Source of the DNA: Salininema proteolyticum
Lineage (GTDB): Bacteria > Actinomycetota > Actinomycetes > Mycobacteriales > Micromonosporaceae
Direction of reading: 5' to 3'
Length of the DNA: 64,000 bases
Assembly (NCBI RefSeq): GCF_042685645.1
Contig: NZ_JBHUNX010000001.1
Span: 992,001 to 1,056,000 of the forward strand
Below, piece by piece: positions 15,937 to 28,270 of the stretch (position 1 is the first letter of the stretch; the number at the start of each line of letters is the position of its first letter). A model generated the notes under the pieces. It made no database searches. It was not told where the DNA came from and worked only from the letters and a program-made list of their open reading frames with translations. A program made the translations under genes and the position numbers.

Positions 15937-16235
15937 GCGCGCCGGTGCTGTCCGGGGTCGGCGTCCGCGCCTTGCCGTACCGCGCGAAGGTGCGGCTGCA
16001 CGCGCCGGCCGAGGCCATGGCGGACAAGTTCCCGCCCTCCACCGGTGTTCTGGAGGCGGTCGACGCGGAGAACTGCGTCTTGGGGTTCGGCGGTGCGTCC
16101 TACCCGAACATGGCCGGCTTCCTGGGGATCGGGTTCACAGTGCCGGACCCGCCCGATCTGGCCGAGGGGCCGCGAGAGTTGTCCTGGCGGTTCCACACCG
16201 CCGCAGGATACCGGCCGGCCGGGTCATGGGAGTGA
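15937..16235 (+). pseudogene. C-terminal remnant of a WYL-domain regulator
   Basis: The frame reading VRLHAPAEAMADKFPPSTG, VLEAVDAENCVLGFGGAS, then MAGFLGIGFTVPDPPDL and REL matches the C-terminal extension of YafY-type WYL transcription regulators. No helix-turn-helix or WYL core lies upstream in any frame, and no start codon with a ribosome site precedes it. It is a leftover fragment. Confidence 0.6.
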
Positions 16236-16813
16236 GGTGAAAGTCAACGCGCCTCCGGAGGCAACGAGGTTGAGGAACCCTATCGCCATGACCGCTGTAG
16301 CGGACTTACGCTGTGCGTTGGAGAACCAACCCGTGAAGGCGTCCGAGACCGGTTCGGTCCCGAACAGTCCGCTGTACCGGGCCCAGCGGTGTTGCGTGAT
16401 GTGGCATCCACCCAGCAGCCCCTTGGAGTTGTTGCGGCAAGGTTCTTTCTTCTGAGTCGGTGCACTGCAGGTCGATGGAGCCCAGAAGAGCAACAAGGAG
16501 GTGCCTGCCCCGGACAGGGAGGTGATCAGGATGAGGTCCTGTCGGAGCCATAGGGCGAGTGAAATCAGGACGAGGAGATGTCCCAGGTGTTCGATGCGCG
16601 AGTTCCTCTTCTTTCCTGCCATGGAGGGACATGCTGGAGGCGGGCAATGGATCTGTCCACCATCAATGACGAGTTGCCCCTTGCGGAGTGGATATCTGTT
16701 CCAAACGAAACAAGCTGTAGCGGTGATACTGGAGAGGGGCGACTATTTCGAGGGGTACCGGGAGGGCCACCTTGAGCGTTGAACGGGCCTCCCCGGCATA
16801 GTTCCATGGACCT
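16236..16813 (+). other. Lower-GC gap without a confident gene
   Basis: Composition is less GC-rich than the flanks. A 132-codon opposite-strand frame (16622 to 16224) has one hydrophobic stretch (LLVLISLALWLRQDLILI) but no ribosome site. A plus-strand frame from 16647 starts MDLSTINDELPLAEW, faintly like the beginning of DUF397 proteins, then diverges. Both look like decay products, so I call no gene here. Confidence 0.45.
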
Positions 16814-17812
16814 ATGGACACGAAACTGAACAGACGAAAGCTCCTGGCGGGCATCGGAATCGGAAGCGCGGCGGCCTTGGTCGGTACGGGATCGGCCCAG
16901 GCGGCCCCCTACCTCCCCGAAGTGGTGCGCGGCGACGGCCCCTTCCTCCACCCGGAGGGCGTCGCCTGGTACCGGCCGAGGCGGAGGTTCCTCGTGGGAT
17001 CGCTCTACCGCGGCACGGTGTCGACGGTCGACCGCTACGGAACCACCCGGACGCTCGCGGACGACGGCGTCATGGTCTCCACCGTCGGCCTGGACGTGCA
17101 CCACCGGTACAACCGCGTCTACGCGGCCTTCCGAGACGACGGAGTCGGCGAACGCAGCACCCCCGAGACCCTCAACAAGCAGTCGGGCCTCGGCGTCTTC
17201 CGCGGCCACGACGGGAAACTGCTCCACCGCGTCGACCTGACACGCCTCCCCGGCTCCACCGACGGCCCGCACGGCGCCAACGACGTCGTGGTGGACCCGA
17301 GCGGGACCGCCTACGTCACCGACTTCGTCGCGGGCGAGATCTTCCGCGTCGCCTACAACGGCGAGGCGTCGCTGTTCCTGCGCGCGCCCGACAAGCTCGG
17401 ATCGGGCTTCGGCCCCAACGGCATCGTCCACCACGACGACGGCTACCTCCTGGTCGGGCGCTACGACGAGGGCCGCCTGTGGAGGATCCCGGTGGACGAC
17501 CCCGAGTCCGTCTCCGAAGTGGAGCTGGACGCCCCGATCGTCGGCGCCGACGGACTCGCCTGGGGCCGCGACGGCGACCTGGTCGCGGTCCGCAACGACC
17601 TGGCCTCCACGGGAACCCCCTCGGCGGTCACCCTGCGCTCGGAAGACGGCTGGCGCTCGGCCCGTACAGTGGGCCTGGTGGAACCGTGGCCGGACGACGC
17701 GCCCACCACCGCGGTCTCCACTCCGGACGGAGTGTACGTCGTCGAGAGCCGCCTGCGGCCCTTCCTCCAAGAGGGCGCGCTGCACCGAGAGTTCACCCTC
17801 CGACGCCTGTAG
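16814..17812 (+). CDS. Tat-exported SMP-30/gluconolactonase-like beta-propeller protein
   Basis: A 332-residue protein with a twin-arginine-like signal (NRRKLLAGIGIGSAAALVGTG, about 6-26, cut after AQA). A six-bladed propeller resembling the SMP-30/gluconolactonase/LRE family follows: HPEGVAWYRPRRRFLVGS, DGPHGANDVVVDPSGTAYVTDF, GFGPNGIVHHDDGYLLVG, GADGLAWGRDGDLVAV. The conserved Glu (HPEG) and Asn/Asp positions could bind a divalent metal and a lactone or sugar, but the substrate is unknown. It lies just upstream of, and is probably cotranscribed with, an XRE regulator. Confidence 0.82.
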   Translation: MDTKLNRRKLLAGIGIGSAAALVGTGSAQAAPYLPEVVRGDGPFLHPEGVAWYRPRRRFLVGSLYRGTVSTVDRYGTTRTLADDGVMVSTVGLDVHHRYNRVYAAFRDDGVGERSTPETLNKQSGLGVFRGHDGKLLHRVDLTRLPGSTDGPHGANDVVVDPSGTAYVTDFVAGEIFRVAYNGEASLFLRAPDKLGSGFGPNGIVHHDDGYLLVGRYDEGRLWRIPVDDPESVSEVELDAPIVGADGLAWGRDGDLVAVRNDLASTGTPSAVTLRSEDGWRSARTVGLVEPWPDDAPTTAVSTPDGVYVVESRLRPFLQEGALHREFTLRRL

Positions 17813-17821
17813 GGAGCAGTG

Positions 17822-18673
17822 ATGGGGATGCGCCGCAAAGAGATGGCCGAATTCCTGAGAGAGCGCCGCGCACGCCTCACCCCGGCCGAGGCGGGGCTGG
17901 CCGTGGACGGCCGCCCCCGCCGCGTCCCCGGGCTGAGGCGGGACGAGGCGGCCCGGTCGGCGAACATAAGCGTCGAGTACTACACGAGGCTGGAACAGGG
18001 ACGCGTCGGAAACCCCTCCGACGAGGTCATGGCCTCGGTCGCCGACGCCCTGCACCTGACCGAGTCGGAGCGCGAACACCTCGACGACCTGAGGGGACGG
18101 GCGAGGGACCCCGACTCGGGCGCCGCCCAGAGGGTCCGGCCCGGACTTCTGGCCACCCTCCACAGCCTGCAGAACGTCCCGGCGTTCATCGTCGGCCGCC
18201 GCCTCGACGTACTGGCCTACAACCGCCTCGCCAAGGAGGTCATCGCCGACTTCGACGCCATGCCGGCCGTGGAGCGCAATATGGCCCGCCTCGCCGTCCT
18301 GGACCGGGAGGCCGCCGCCCGCCTGGTGACATGGGACAAGGCCGTGACCGAGATGGCCGCGACCCTGCGCATGGAGGCGGGCCGCCGCCCCGGCGACCGG
18401 CGCCTGGCCCAGCTGATCGCCGAGCTCAGGCGGGCCAGCCCTTCCTTCGAGAGGCTCTGGAACGAGAAGGACGTGCTACGAAAGACCCACGGCCACAAGG
18501 CCTACCGGCACCCCGAAGTCGGCGGCCTGGAGTTCGACTACGAGCTGTTCCCCGCCCCGGGGGACGCGGACCAGACCCTGGTCGTCTACAACGCCGCGCC
18601 CGGCTCCCACACCGAGGAGTCCCTCCGCCTGCTGCAGAGCTGGACGGCGCCCCCGGCGCGGGAGCGCCGCTGA
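17822..18673 (+). CDS. XRE-family regulator with MmyB-like ligand-binding domain
   Basis: A 283-residue regulator with an N-terminal HTH (about 10-90: EFLRERRARLTPAEAG, GLRRDEAARSANISVEYYTRLEQG) and a PAS-like MmyB domain. Domain markers are VGRRLDVLAYN, NMARLAVLD and HPEVGGLEFDYE. In Streptomyces such domains bind fatty acids. ATG 17822 sits six bases after AGGGAG; GTG 17819 is equally in frame. In this family the regulator usually controls an adjacent oxidoreductase, here the SMP-30-like gene 10 bp upstream. Its 3' end is convergent with hrpA, with only 15 bp between. Confidence 0.88.
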   Translation: MGMRRKEMAEFLRERRARLTPAEAGLAVDGRPRRVPGLRRDEAARSANISVEYYTRLEQGRVGNPSDEVMASVADALHLTESEREHLDDLRGRARDPDSGAAQRVRPGLLATLHSLQNVPAFIVGRRLDVLAYNRLAKEVIADFDAMPAVERNMARLAVLDREAAARLVTWDKAVTEMAATLRMEAGRRPGDRRLAQLIAELRRASPSFERLWNEKDVLRKTHGHKAYRHPEVGGLEFDYELFPAPGDADQTLVVYNAAPGSHTEESLRLLQSWTAPPARERR

Positions 18674-18688
18674 GCGGGAGGGCCGGGA

Positions 18689-22654
<3,966 letters not shown>

Positions 22655-22834
22655 GGATACTTCCCCCGTCCGCGAAGGGCGAACGGATATTCGACCGATG
22701 GGGCCGGGACTGCGCTCGCCGCGAATCCCGCACTCCGCGCTCGGGCTACGCGCGTGCCCGGCGTGCCGTGTTCAGATTCCCCGGCGTTCCGCCCGCTGGG
22801 TTCAGCCTTCGCGCGTGATCCGCGTGCAGAGCTC

Positions 22835-22888
22835 ACGCTTCCCGCGTGTTCCGCATGCTGTGTCTACGCTTCCTGCGTGTTCCGCATG
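22835..22888. repeat. Short direct repeat at the globin 3' end
   Basis: Two 23-bp copies (22835-22857 and 22866-22888, one mismatch) of ACGCTTCCCGCGTGTTCCGC plus ATG. The second copy encodes the C-terminus and stop of the globin gene and the first lies just beyond it, so it looks like a local tandem duplication. Confidence 0.6.
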
Positions 22889-23340
22889 AAGTCCGCCGCC
22901 CGGACCATGTACTCCCACATGGCCTGGTCGTGCTCGGGAGCCAGGGCCACCGAGTCCATGGCGCCGCGCATCGCACGCAGCCAGGCGTCACGCTCGGCGA
23001 TGCCGATCTTGTAGGGGGCGTGGCGCATGCGCAGACGCGGGTGGCCGCGCTCCTCCTGGTAGGTGTGCGGGCCGCCCCAGTACTGCTCCAGGAACAGCTG
23101 CAGGCGCCGGGCGGCGCCGTCGAGGTCGTCCTGGGGGTAGAGCGGGAGCAGCAGGGGCTCCTGGCGCACGTTCTCGTAGAACGAGGCGGCGATCCTGCGG
23201 AACGTCTCCGATCCCCCGACGAGCTCGTAGAAGGAGCCGCCCGAGGCGACCGGCGCGGCCTCGGTCTTACGGCGCAGCGGAATGGTGCCCTGCCCGGTGG
23301 AGGGGGAGGCCGTCGTCTGCTCGGAGTCGGAGGTTGCCAT
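22864..23340 (-). CDS. glbO: Group II truncated hemoglobin (trHbO)
   Basis: A 158-residue protein from ATG 23340; residues 1-35 are a disordered Ser/Thr-rich extension and the rest a 2-on-2 globin. Visible hallmarks are FYELVGGSETFRRI (A/B helices), B10 Tyr in SFYENV, PLYPQDDL, QYWGGP, the proximal His in RMRHAPYKIG, and the G8 Trp in ERDAWLRAM. These define the O-type group implicated in O2/NO handling at membranes in mycobacteria. Neighbouring MscS and HNH genes are a common actinobacterial context. Confidence 0.92.
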   Translation of the reverse strand: MATSDSEQTTASPSTGQGTIPLRRKTEAAPVASGGSFYELVGGSETFRRIAASFYENVRQEPLLLPLYPQDDLDGAARRLQLFLEQYWGGPHTYQEERGHPRLRMRHAPYKIGIAERDAWLRAMRGAMDSVALAPEHDQAMWEYMVRAADFMRNTQEA

Positions 23341-23459
23341 ATCCCTATCGTGCCAAGGATGGGGATCGAACGAAAGTGTTCTGACCGGAGTCACAGTCTG
23401 GGCGGTACAGCGGAATTCGTCCTACCACTGTACCGTGCCCCGGCTGTGACCAGTGAGTA

Positions 23460-24452
23460 CTACTGGGCTCCGCCGATCGACCCGCGCGGCACGAAGACCC
23501 GCGAGGCGTGGGTGGTGAAGCCCTCGTTGTGAAGGCGGTCGCCGATGCGGCGGCGCAGCTCGCGCCCGATGGCCCACTGCTCCGAGCTGGTGGTCTTGAG
23601 CGCCACGCGCACCACCGTCTCGTCGATGTTCATGGAGACCACGCCCTGGTACTCGGGGTCGGAGAGGATGAACTGGCTCCACTGGCGGTCGGCGGCGACC
23701 TCGCGGACGGCGCCCATGATGCCCGTCGCGGCGGCCTCGGTGTCGATCTGCGACGACAGCGGCGTGTCGATGTTGACGTACGCCCACGACTGCGAGGAGT
23801 TGCCCACGCGCAGGATCTCGCCGTTGCGCACGTACCAGAGAGTTCCGCTGATGTCGCGGATGGTCGTGACGCGCAGCCCCATGTCCTCGACGGTGCCCTG
23901 GGCGTCGCCCACGTCGACCCAGTCGCCGACGCCGTACTGGTCCTCCATGAGCATGAAGACCCCGCTGACATAGTCCTTGACCAGGTTCTGGGCGCCGAAA
24001 CCGACGGCGAGGCCGACGACGCCGGCGCTGGCGAGGAGCGGGCCGATGTTGATGCCCAGCTGCGCGAGGATGATGAGGATCGCCGAGACGTAGATGACGA
24101 CCGACACGGCGTACTGCAGGACGGTGGTCAGAGTGGCCGAGCGCTGCTCGGAGCGGTTGCCGACGATCTGCTCACGGCGCGAGCGCGCGTCGATCAGCTT
24201 GTTCCAGTCGGCGTTCTTCTGCTTCTCCGAGGCCTTGACGACCTTGGACACCACCTTGGCGATCAAACGGTGGAGGATCGACTTCGCGATGAGGGCGATG
24301 ACGAGGATCACAATGACGTAGAAGGTCTTGTCGAGGATCCCGCCCAGGGTCGTCGACCACTTCTCGTTCTCTGTGACGTCGAAGAGGATGGAGCAGGCGT
24401 TCAAGCCCTTCTCGCAAGGGGATTTGGCCGCGGCCTCCGCTGCCAGGGTCAT
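23460..24452 (-). CDS. MscS-family mechanosensitive channel
   Basis: A 330-residue small-conductance mechanosensitive channel. There is an N-terminal helix (about 35-60), two further helices, and the pore helix with the Gly/Ala pattern LLASAGVVGLAVGFGAQNLVKDYVSG. The beta domain follows (QYGVGDWVDVGDAQGTVEDMGLRVTTIRD), then the cytoplasmic alpha-beta vestibule to about 310. It would release osmolytes on hypo-osmotic shock. The two early Cys (CEKGLNAC) could form an external disulphide. It is divergent from the HNH gene across an AT-rich gap. Confidence 0.93.
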   Translation of the reverse strand: MTLAAEAAAKSPCEKGLNACSILFDVTENEKWSTTLGGILDKTFYVIVILVIALIAKSILHRLIAKVVSKVVKASEKQKNADWNKLIDARSRREQIVGNRSEQRSATLTTVLQYAVSVVIYVSAILIILAQLGINIGPLLASAGVVGLAVGFGAQNLVKDYVSGVFMLMEDQYGVGDWVDVGDAQGTVEDMGLRVTTIRDISGTLWYVRNGEILRVGNSSQSWAYVNIDTPLSSQIDTEAAATGIMGAVREVAADRQWSQFILSDPEYQGVVSMNIDETVVRVALKTTSSEQWAIGRELRRRIGDRLHNEGFTTHASRVFVPRGSIGGAQ

Positions 24453-24543
24453 GCAGGACTCTCCCTTATAACGTAGTTATCCGGTTACTGTTCGAATATT
24501 TATCGGAAATTATTTGAATTGATAGCGATCGTGACGCGAAAAC

Positions 24544-24575
24544 CATTGCATCCGGCACGAATCCGAGATGCAATG
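24544..24575. promoter_or_regulatory. Inverted repeat in the divergent MscS/HNH promoter region
   Basis: CATTGCATC (24544-24552) and GATGCAATG (24567-24575) are perfect 9-bp arms separated by 14 bp, inside a conspicuously AT-rich 177-bp gap between divergent genes. The spacing suits a dimeric regulator or a hairpin in the leader. Confidence 0.35.
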
Positions 24576-24629
24576 ATTTGAGATTTCGGTCAAACTGGAG
24601 TCATCTCCCGAGAGAGAGGACACCGAGCC

Positions 24630-25229
24630 ATGATAAGGCCTCGACATAGGACCACGGTCCAGCAGTACCCGGGCCACCGTGCGCGGGCGGACGCCGAGCG
24701 CGCCGCCCACCACCAGTCCTACGTCTCCGGGTCACTGGTCCTCAACCAGAGCTACGAGCCGCTGTGCGTCGTCTCGGTCAAACGCGCCGTGGTCCTCCTC
24801 CTCACCGGCAAGGCCGAGGCCGTCGCCACGGGAGAGGGCGTCTTCCACAGCGAGTCGCTCCGACTCCCCGCCCCCAGCGTAGTGCGGCTCAAGCGGTACG
24901 TCCGCATCCCCCGGCAGCTGTCCAGCTCCCCCTCCCGCCGAGGGGTCTTCCTCCGCGACGATTGGACCTGCGTGTACTGCGCCGGGACCGCCGAGACCAT
25001 CGACCATGTGATTCCGCGCTCGCGAGGCGGGACGCACACCTGGGACAACGTGGTGGCCGCCTGCGCCGACTGCAATCAGCGCAAGGGAAGCCGCATGCTC
25101 CAGGAGATCGGCTGGCACCTGCCCCGGCGCCCGAAGCCGCCCGCGCACTGGCAGCTGCGCGGCTTCCGCACGGGGCGCCGGCCCCATCCCACATGGGAGC
25201 CGTGGCTGCCCCGCTTCTCCGAATCCTGA
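24630..25229 (+). CDS. HNH endonuclease family protein
   Basis: A 199-residue protein; the start at ATG 24630 follows GAGAGAGGACA. An N-terminal region (about 30-105: VLNQSYEPLCVVSVKRAVVL, GKAEAV) typical of this actinobacterial/cyanobacterial HNH subfamily precedes the nuclease fold. Nuclease motifs are CVYC (C-x2-C), ETIDHVIPRSRGG with the catalytic DH, TWDNVVAACADCNQRKG with the second Cys pair and Asn, and K. All metal and catalytic residues are present. The biological substrate of this widespread chromosomal family is unknown; it is not linked to restriction or phage genes here. Confidence 0.9.
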   Translation: MIRPRHRTTVQQYPGHRARADAERAAHHQSYVSGSLVLNQSYEPLCVVSVKRAVVLLLTGKAEAVATGEGVFHSESLRLPAPSVVRLKRYVRIPRQLSSSPSRRGVFLRDDWTCVYCAGTAETIDHVIPRSRGGTHTWDNVVAACADCNQRKGSRMLQEIGWHLPRRPKPPAHWQLRGFRTGRRPHPTWEPWLPRFSES

Positions 25230-25369
25230 CGCGGCGGGGAGAATCCGAGGTGATTCAGTCCGCTCGAATCGGCGGCGCGGCCGGTGGGGCCCGTGACCGT
25301 GCATTAGTCTGGGATCCCGGGGAGTGGCAGGACACTCCATTGCCCGTCTTCCATAAGTAGGGGAATAAC

Positions 25370-25600
25370 ATGTCGATTTTCCAACAGGTATTGATGTTCA
25401 TTGGAATCCCCGTACTGTTCATCCTGGTTGTCTTCGCGGTGGTCTACATGCGCAATCCGCGATCCCAGACGCAGTACCGGGCCGGAGAGGACTACTCCTA
25501 CGGCCCAGTGTGGTTCATCGCCCGCGAGGGCGACGTCGATGCCTCGAAGCCCGCCGCTTCCGAGGGCGGACCCAAGGGAGGTTCCCATGGCCAGTGGTAA
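25370..25600 (+). CDS. ctaJ: CtaJ-like small subunit of aa3 cytochrome oxidase
   Basis: A 76-residue single-pass membrane protein (helix about 7-27, VLMFIGIPVLFILVVFAVVY) followed by YRAGEDYSYGPVWFIA. The Y-x-x-G-x3-x3-PVW pattern is typical of the actinobacterial CtaJ family associated with the aa3 oxidase. Assignment rests on this short motif and on the downstream DUF5130 gene, which commonly pairs with it. It overlaps that gene by 14 bp. Confidence 0.65.
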   Translation: MSIFQQVLMFIGIPVLFILVVFAVVYMRNPRSQTQYRAGEDYSYGPVWFIAREGDVDASKPAASEGGPKGGSHGQW

Positions 25601-26015
25601 GAAAGACGTCGCGGTCGTGTCCGCGAGCCCGGAGGAGGGCCGCCACGAGGCCCTGAACGGGCCGTTCGACGAGACCGACCTGATGCACATCGACCAGGCC
25701 CTCACCAGCGCCCAGAAGTACGGGGGCGGGCTCGACTTCAGCGTCTACGTCGGCGACCTCGGCGACCCGGTGCGCGCCACGGCCGAAGAGCTGCACTCCC
25801 AGCTGTCGGCCCCGGTCCAGTCGGTCCTCGTCGCGATCTCTCCCGCGCAGCGCCAGCTGGAGATCGTCACCGGCTCCCAGGCCCGCGACCTGATCCCCGA
25901 CCGCTCGGCGGCCCTCGTGGTCTTCTCCATGGAGGCCGAGCTGGGCCAGGGCAAGCTCGCCAACGCCATCGTCACCGGCCTGCGCATGCTGGCCGACACG
26001 GCGGCGAACGCCTGA
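25587..26015 (+). CDS. DUF5130 (TPM-like) family protein
   Basis: A 142-residue protein from ATG 25587 (GGGAGG ribosome site inside the ctaJ 3' end). It has the DUF5130/TPM-like pattern: DLMHIDQALTSAQKYGGGLDFSVYVGDL, VLVAISPAQRQLEIVTG, ARDLIPDRSAALVV, and a final amphipathic helix. There is no signal peptide. Function is unknown; cotranscription with ctaJ hints at oxidase assembly or membrane quality control. Confidence 0.8.
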   Translation: MASGKKDVAVVSASPEEGRHEALNGPFDETDLMHIDQALTSAQKYGGGLDFSVYVGDLGDPVRATAEELHSQLSAPVQSVLVAISPAQRQLEIVTGSQARDLIPDRSAALVVFSMEAELGQGKLANAIVTGLRMLADTAANA

Positions 26016-26066
26016 CCCGACTCCGGGCGGCGGCTCCCCGACGGGCCGCCCCGAAGAGACACAGTG

Positions 26067-26098
26067 GATGGCCGCGGAACCCCGTGTCCGCGGCCATC
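26067..26098 (+). terminator. Hairpin terminator after DUF5130 gene
   Basis: GATGGCCGCGGA and TCCGCGGCCATC form a perfect 12-bp stem with an 8-nt loop, 52 bp after the stop. There is no U-run, as is common in high-GC actinobacteria. Confidence 0.7.
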
Positions 26099-26242
26099 GT
26101 CGTGCCCGGCCCCGGAGACCCGCACGGATGCACCTTCCGTCGTGAAATCCCTTCAGGGTAATCTGCTTGCAGTGCATCTCCGCACCGCCTATCCGGCCCG
26201 GACGGTGCGGCGACCGAGCGCAGCGAGTGGAGGAGACGACCC

Positions 26243-27595
26243 GTGGCCCAGACAGCTTCGTCCACCTACGACCGCCATGAGGCGGTGTGCGTCATCGGCG
26301 CCGGCGCCTGCGGCCTGATAGCCGTCAAGAACCTGCGGGAGAACGGCTTCGAGGTCGACTGCTACGAGCGGGACACGGTCATCGGAGGCCTGTGGAACCC
26401 CCTCAACCAGCACAGTCCCCTGTACGCCAACACCCACACCGCGACTCCGCGCCAGCTGACGGAGATCCCCGACTTCCCCATGCCGGACCACTGGCCCGAC
26501 TACCCCGCGGCCGAACTGGTCGAGAAGTACCTCGGGCGCTACGCCCAGCACTTCCACCTCACCGAGCACATCTGGTTCGGCTCCGAGGTCGTCGGCATCG
26601 AACCGGCGGGAGGCTCCCGCTTCGACGTGCGCCTCAAGTCCGCCGTGCGGGGCAAGGCCGACCGCAAGCTCCGCTACGGCGCGGTCATCGTCGCCACCGG
26701 CCACCACACGGTGCCCTTCACCCCGGACATCCCCGGCCTCGAGTTCTTCCCCGGCGACGTCGTCCACTCCTCGAAGACCGGCGACCTGGCGCGCTGGAAG
26801 GGAAAGAGGGTCCTCGTCATCGGCGGAGGCGTCTCCGGCACCGACCTGGCGAGCCTGATCGCCCCCATCGCCTCCGAGTGCCTCCACTCCACCCGCCGCG
26901 ACTACCGCTACCTGCCCCGGTACCTGGACGGTCAGCCCGCCCAGGTGGCCTGGCTGCGGGCGGGCGAGCCGCTCAAGTGGGACCTGTTCGGCATGCGGGC
27001 CAAACGCCGGGCCGCCCGGCTGCTCGAACCCTCGGTCAAGGCCGCCGAGCACCTGGGCATCGGTGTCCCGGACGAACCGGGGCCGCTCGAGACACTCTAT
27101 AACGGACACTACGTCGAGTACGTCGGCGAAGGCTCCATCGACCGCGTCCCCCACGTCGCCTCGGTCGAAGGCCGCCGCGTGCGCTTCGCCGACGACTCCG
27201 AAGCCGAAGTGGACGCCATCGTCTGCGCGACCGGATTCGAGCCCGGCTACGACTTCTGCCCGCCCGACCTGCGCGGAGAGGACGACCGGCTGCTCGCCGA
27301 CATGTTCTCCCCGAAGGCGGAGACGCTGTCCTTCGTCGGCTCGGCCGACAGCGACTCGGCGATGCTCCCCATCGCGCACTGGCAGTCCCACGCCATCGCC
27401 CACTGGCTCAAGGTCCGCCGCGGCGACCCGGACAGGGCCGTCGCCTTCCGCGAGGCCGTCGTCGCCGAAACCGGCCACAGCGCCTCCATTCCCGACCAGT
27501 CCTCGCACCGCCACCGCACCGCCGTCGACGGCGAGGCCTACCTCCAGGCCCTCGGCCGCATCATCGCCACCCTCGAACAGGAGGCCACGGAATGA
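26243..27595 (+). CDS. Flavin-containing monooxygenase
   Basis: A 450-residue class B flavoprotein monooxygenase from GTG 26243 (GGAGGAG upstream). The FAD motif VIGAGACGLIA is at about 13-23 and the NADPH motif VIGGGVSGTDLA at about 193-204. The FMO fingerprint region reads FPGDVVHSSKT, where the consensus F-x-G-x3-H-x3-[YF] ends in Thr instead of an aromatic. A late CATGFEPGYDF completes the fold. It should oxygenate a soft nucleophile (N/S) or act as a Baeyer-Villiger enzyme; substrate unknown. It overlaps the next gene by 4 bp (ATGA). Confidence 0.9.
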   Translation: MAQTASSTYDRHEAVCVIGAGACGLIAVKNLRENGFEVDCYERDTVIGGLWNPLNQHSPLYANTHTATPRQLTEIPDFPMPDHWPDYPAAELVEKYLGRYAQHFHLTEHIWFGSEVVGIEPAGGSRFDVRLKSAVRGKADRKLRYGAVIVATGHHTVPFTPDIPGLEFFPGDVVHSSKTGDLARWKGKRVLVIGGGVSGTDLASLIAPIASECLHSTRRDYRYLPRYLDGQPAQVAWLRAGEPLKWDLFGMRAKRRAARLLEPSVKAAEHLGIGVPDEPGPLETLYNGHYVEYVGEGSIDRVPHVASVEGRRVRFADDSEAEVDAIVCATGFEPGYDFCPPDLRGEDDRLLADMFSPKAETLSFVGSADSDSAMLPIAHWQSHAIAHWLKVRRGDPDRAVAFREAVVAETGHSASIPDQSSHRHRTAVDGEAYLQALGRIIATLEQEATE

Positions 27596-28203
27596 GTTTC
27601 GCCGACTGGCACGCCCGCCGACTCCGCCCGCCCGCGCCGGCCGCGGCCCGCGAAGTGCTCACCCTGACGCCCACCGACGCGCTCGAGTACGACGACGACC
27701 CCGTCAAGGACACGCCGCTCCTGCTCATCCCGGACAGCGCGCACGAGGCCCAGGAATGCGAGAAGCTCTGGATGCCGCGCCTGGCCGCCTCGGCACACGA
27801 ATGCGCCGCGCTCAACTTCCGCGGCAAGGGCGCCACCCCGGCCGGGCCGCGCAAGAGCGACCTGCGCGCCCACGACATCGTCCAGACCGCCGCCACCCTC
27901 GAACACCAGGCCGTCCTGGTCGCCTTCGCCGACTCCGCCTTGCCTGTCCTGGAGGCCGCCACCCGCTACCCGGCCGCCGGAGTCGTCCTGCTCGACCCCG
28001 TCCTGCCGGACCGCGACCTGCCCGCCCTGGTCGGTTCGCCCAGGATGTGCGTCGTGGCGCGCGAGACCGACGTGCACGAGAAGGCCATGGCACGCCTGCG
28101 GGAGCGCTTCGACATCTCACCGCTGACCGTCGGCGGGGGAGGAGACCTCTACACCGGCGCCCAGGCCGAAGCGGCCGCCGACGCCGTCATTTCCTGGCTG
28201 TAG
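27592..28203 (+). CDS. Alpha/beta-hydrolase-like protein without the usual nucleophile
   Basis: A 203-residue protein translationally coupled to the monooxygenase. Strand/helix order looks like a reduced alpha/beta hydrolase (TPLLLIPDSAHEAQECEKLW, ECAALNFRGKG, QAVLVAFADSALPVLEAATRYP, GVVLLDPVLPD). At the nucleophile elbow, where G-x-S-x-G is expected, the sequence is AFADSALP: a Ser is present but the glycines are not. The expected late catalytic His is not obvious. It may be a non-catalytic partner or bind the monooxygenase product. I do not recognise a named family. Confidence 0.75.
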   Translation: MSFADWHARRLRPPAPAAAREVLTLTPTDALEYDDDPVKDTPLLLIPDSAHEAQECEKLWMPRLAASAHECAALNFRGKGATPAGPRKSDLRAHDIVQTAATLEHQAVLVAFADSALPVLEAATRYPAAGVVLLDPVLPDRDLPALVGSPRMCVVARETDVHEKAMARLRERFDISPLTVGGGGDLYTGAQAEAAADAVISWL

Positions 28204-28270
28204 GAACGCCGCCGCCCGGACCGGACGACGCGGACGCCGACGGCCTACGCGACGGCACGACGCGGAAGCG

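Noticed and set aside
16224..16622. 132-codon minus-strand membrane-like protein
   Set aside because: One hydrophobic stretch but no ribosome site, atypical codon use and no homologue recognised; treated as decayed sequence.
22864..22888. Inverted-repeat terminator at the globin 3' end
   Set aside because: The similarity is a direct repeat, not inverted, so no hairpin forms.
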